Source: Bacilli bacterium (GTDB lineage: Bacteria; Bacillota_I; Bacilli_A; RF39; UBA660). Taken from it: a DNA stretch of 15,711 bases. The stretch is from NCBI GenBank assembly GCA_017550205.1, contig JAFZPS010000066.1:1-15711 (forward strand). Direction: 5' to 3'. The notes beneath the pieces are model-generated. The model saw only the letters and a list, made by a program, of their open reading frames with translations. It searched no databases and was not told the DNA's origin. Below, one piece after another: positions 15,202-15,711 of the stretch. The first letter of the stretch is position 1. Each line of letters begins with the position of its first letter. The position numbers were made by a program, and so were the translations under genes.

Positions 15202-15711
15202 ATTTTCTAGATTAGAAAAAGTAATAGGTTCTGATAATGTGAATGGTTTATCTAAGAAAAGTGTTTTAGTATTAGGAGTAGGTGGAGTAGGAGGCTATGT
15301 AGTTGAAGCCTTAGCTCGTAGTAATATAGGAACACTAATATTAGTAGATTATGATAAAGTAGAAGAATCTAATATAAATAGACAAATAATAGCTCTAAAT
15401 TCTACTATAGGTAAATCAAAAGTAGATGTATTAGAGGAAAGAATTAAAGATATAAATAGTGGTTGTAAAGTAATAAAAATAGATAAGTTTATAGATGATA
15501 ATAATTATTTAGAATTATTTGATAATAATATTGATTACTTTGTAGATGCATGTGATACAGTATTAGTTAAAAAATTAGTAATAAAAGAATGTTTAAAAAG
15601 AAACATTCCATTTATTAGTTCAATGGGTACTGGTAATAAACTAGATCCATCTAAATTAGTTATAACAGACATTCGTAAGACAGTTAATGATCCATTAGCT
15701 AGAATCTTAAG
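15182..15711 (+). CDS. tcdA: tRNA threonylcarbamoyladenosine dehydratase, ThiF/E1-like (3' partial)
   Basis: The first 176 codons of a TcdA/YrvM protein, which cyclises t6A37 to ct6A in ANN-decoding tRNAs with ATP. The N-terminal HKFSRLEKVIG (6-16) is typical. The ATP-binding loop is GVGGVGGYVVEALARS, followed by DYDKVEESNINRQI and the K in IGKSKVD, then DACDTVLVKK, the SSMGTGNKLDPSK block and ITDIRKTVNDPLAR, all standard for this branch of ThiF-like enzymes. The gene leaves the window before the C-terminal part. ATG 15182 overlaps the upstream gene by 20 bases; AAGTGG about 8 bases upstream is a weak site, consistent with coupling. Position after aspS and the 6S-like RNA matches yrvM in B. 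subtilis. Confidence 0.93.
   Translation, partial: MKENQHKFSRLEKVIGSDNVNGLSKKSVLVLGVGGVGGYVVEALARSNIGTLILVDYDKVEESNINRQIIALNSTIGKSKVDVLEERIKDINSGCKVIKIDKFIDDNNYLELFDNNIDYFVDACDTVLVKKLVIKECLKRNIPFISSMGTGNKLDPSKLVITDIRKTVNDPLARIL

Noticed and set aside
1..15711. UGA read as Trp (Mycoplasma-type code)
   Set aside because: TGA ends comN, rel and dtd at the expected lengths, and Trp positions in conserved motifs are TGG.

Overview
This window reads as a chromosomal housekeeping segment of a very AT-rich, low-GC Gram-positive bacterium of the Bacilli/Mollicutes-like type. Supporting this: extreme A/T bias at third codon positions, AGGAGG-type ribosome binding sites, a T-box leader, and a gene order resembling the Bacillus subtilis comN-secDF...relA-dtd...hisS-aspS-6S RNA-yrvM region. 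TGA is used as a stop (comN, relA, dtd) and Trp is TGG, so the genetic code is standard and this is not a UGA-Trp mycoplasma. An uncultured gut Bacilli lineage (RF39-like) is my guess, not something shown.

Layout. (1) 1-2142: the 3' part of topA, entering just before its catalytic tyrosine, a terminator, then a XerC/XerD-family tyrosine recombinase with its own terminator. (2) 2181-8453: a co-directional operon with tight spacing: comN-like small regulator, fused secDF, bifunctional relA/spoT-type Rel, dtd, and an AI-2E family membrane protein. (3) 8510-9661: a small M3-like HEFGH metallopeptidase. (4) 9642-12627: a promoter, an Asp-specifier T-box leader, hisS carrying an unusual Cys-rich C-terminal tail, a short archaeal-type aspS, and a terminator. 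(5) 12662-13980: a membrane-anchored protein of unknown function converging on a minus-strand alpha/beta hydrolase, with one shared bidirectional terminator. (6) 14030-15711: a strong promoter and a ~184-nt structured RNA that is best explained as 6S RNA, then an unrecognised 294-aa protein overlapping the 5' part of tcdA (yrvM), which runs off the window.

Together the genes cover DNA topology and chromosome resolution, Sec-dependent secretion, stringent response, tRNA charging and D-aminoacyl-tRNA quality control, tRNA modification, and probably RNA polymerase control by 6S RNA. The least expected items are the metallothionein-like tail on HisRS, the Asp-reading T-box placed in front of hisS-aspS, the archaeal-type AspRS, the 6S-like RNA, and two proteins I do not recognise. 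I did not find a CRISPR array, transposon, prophage or defence system.
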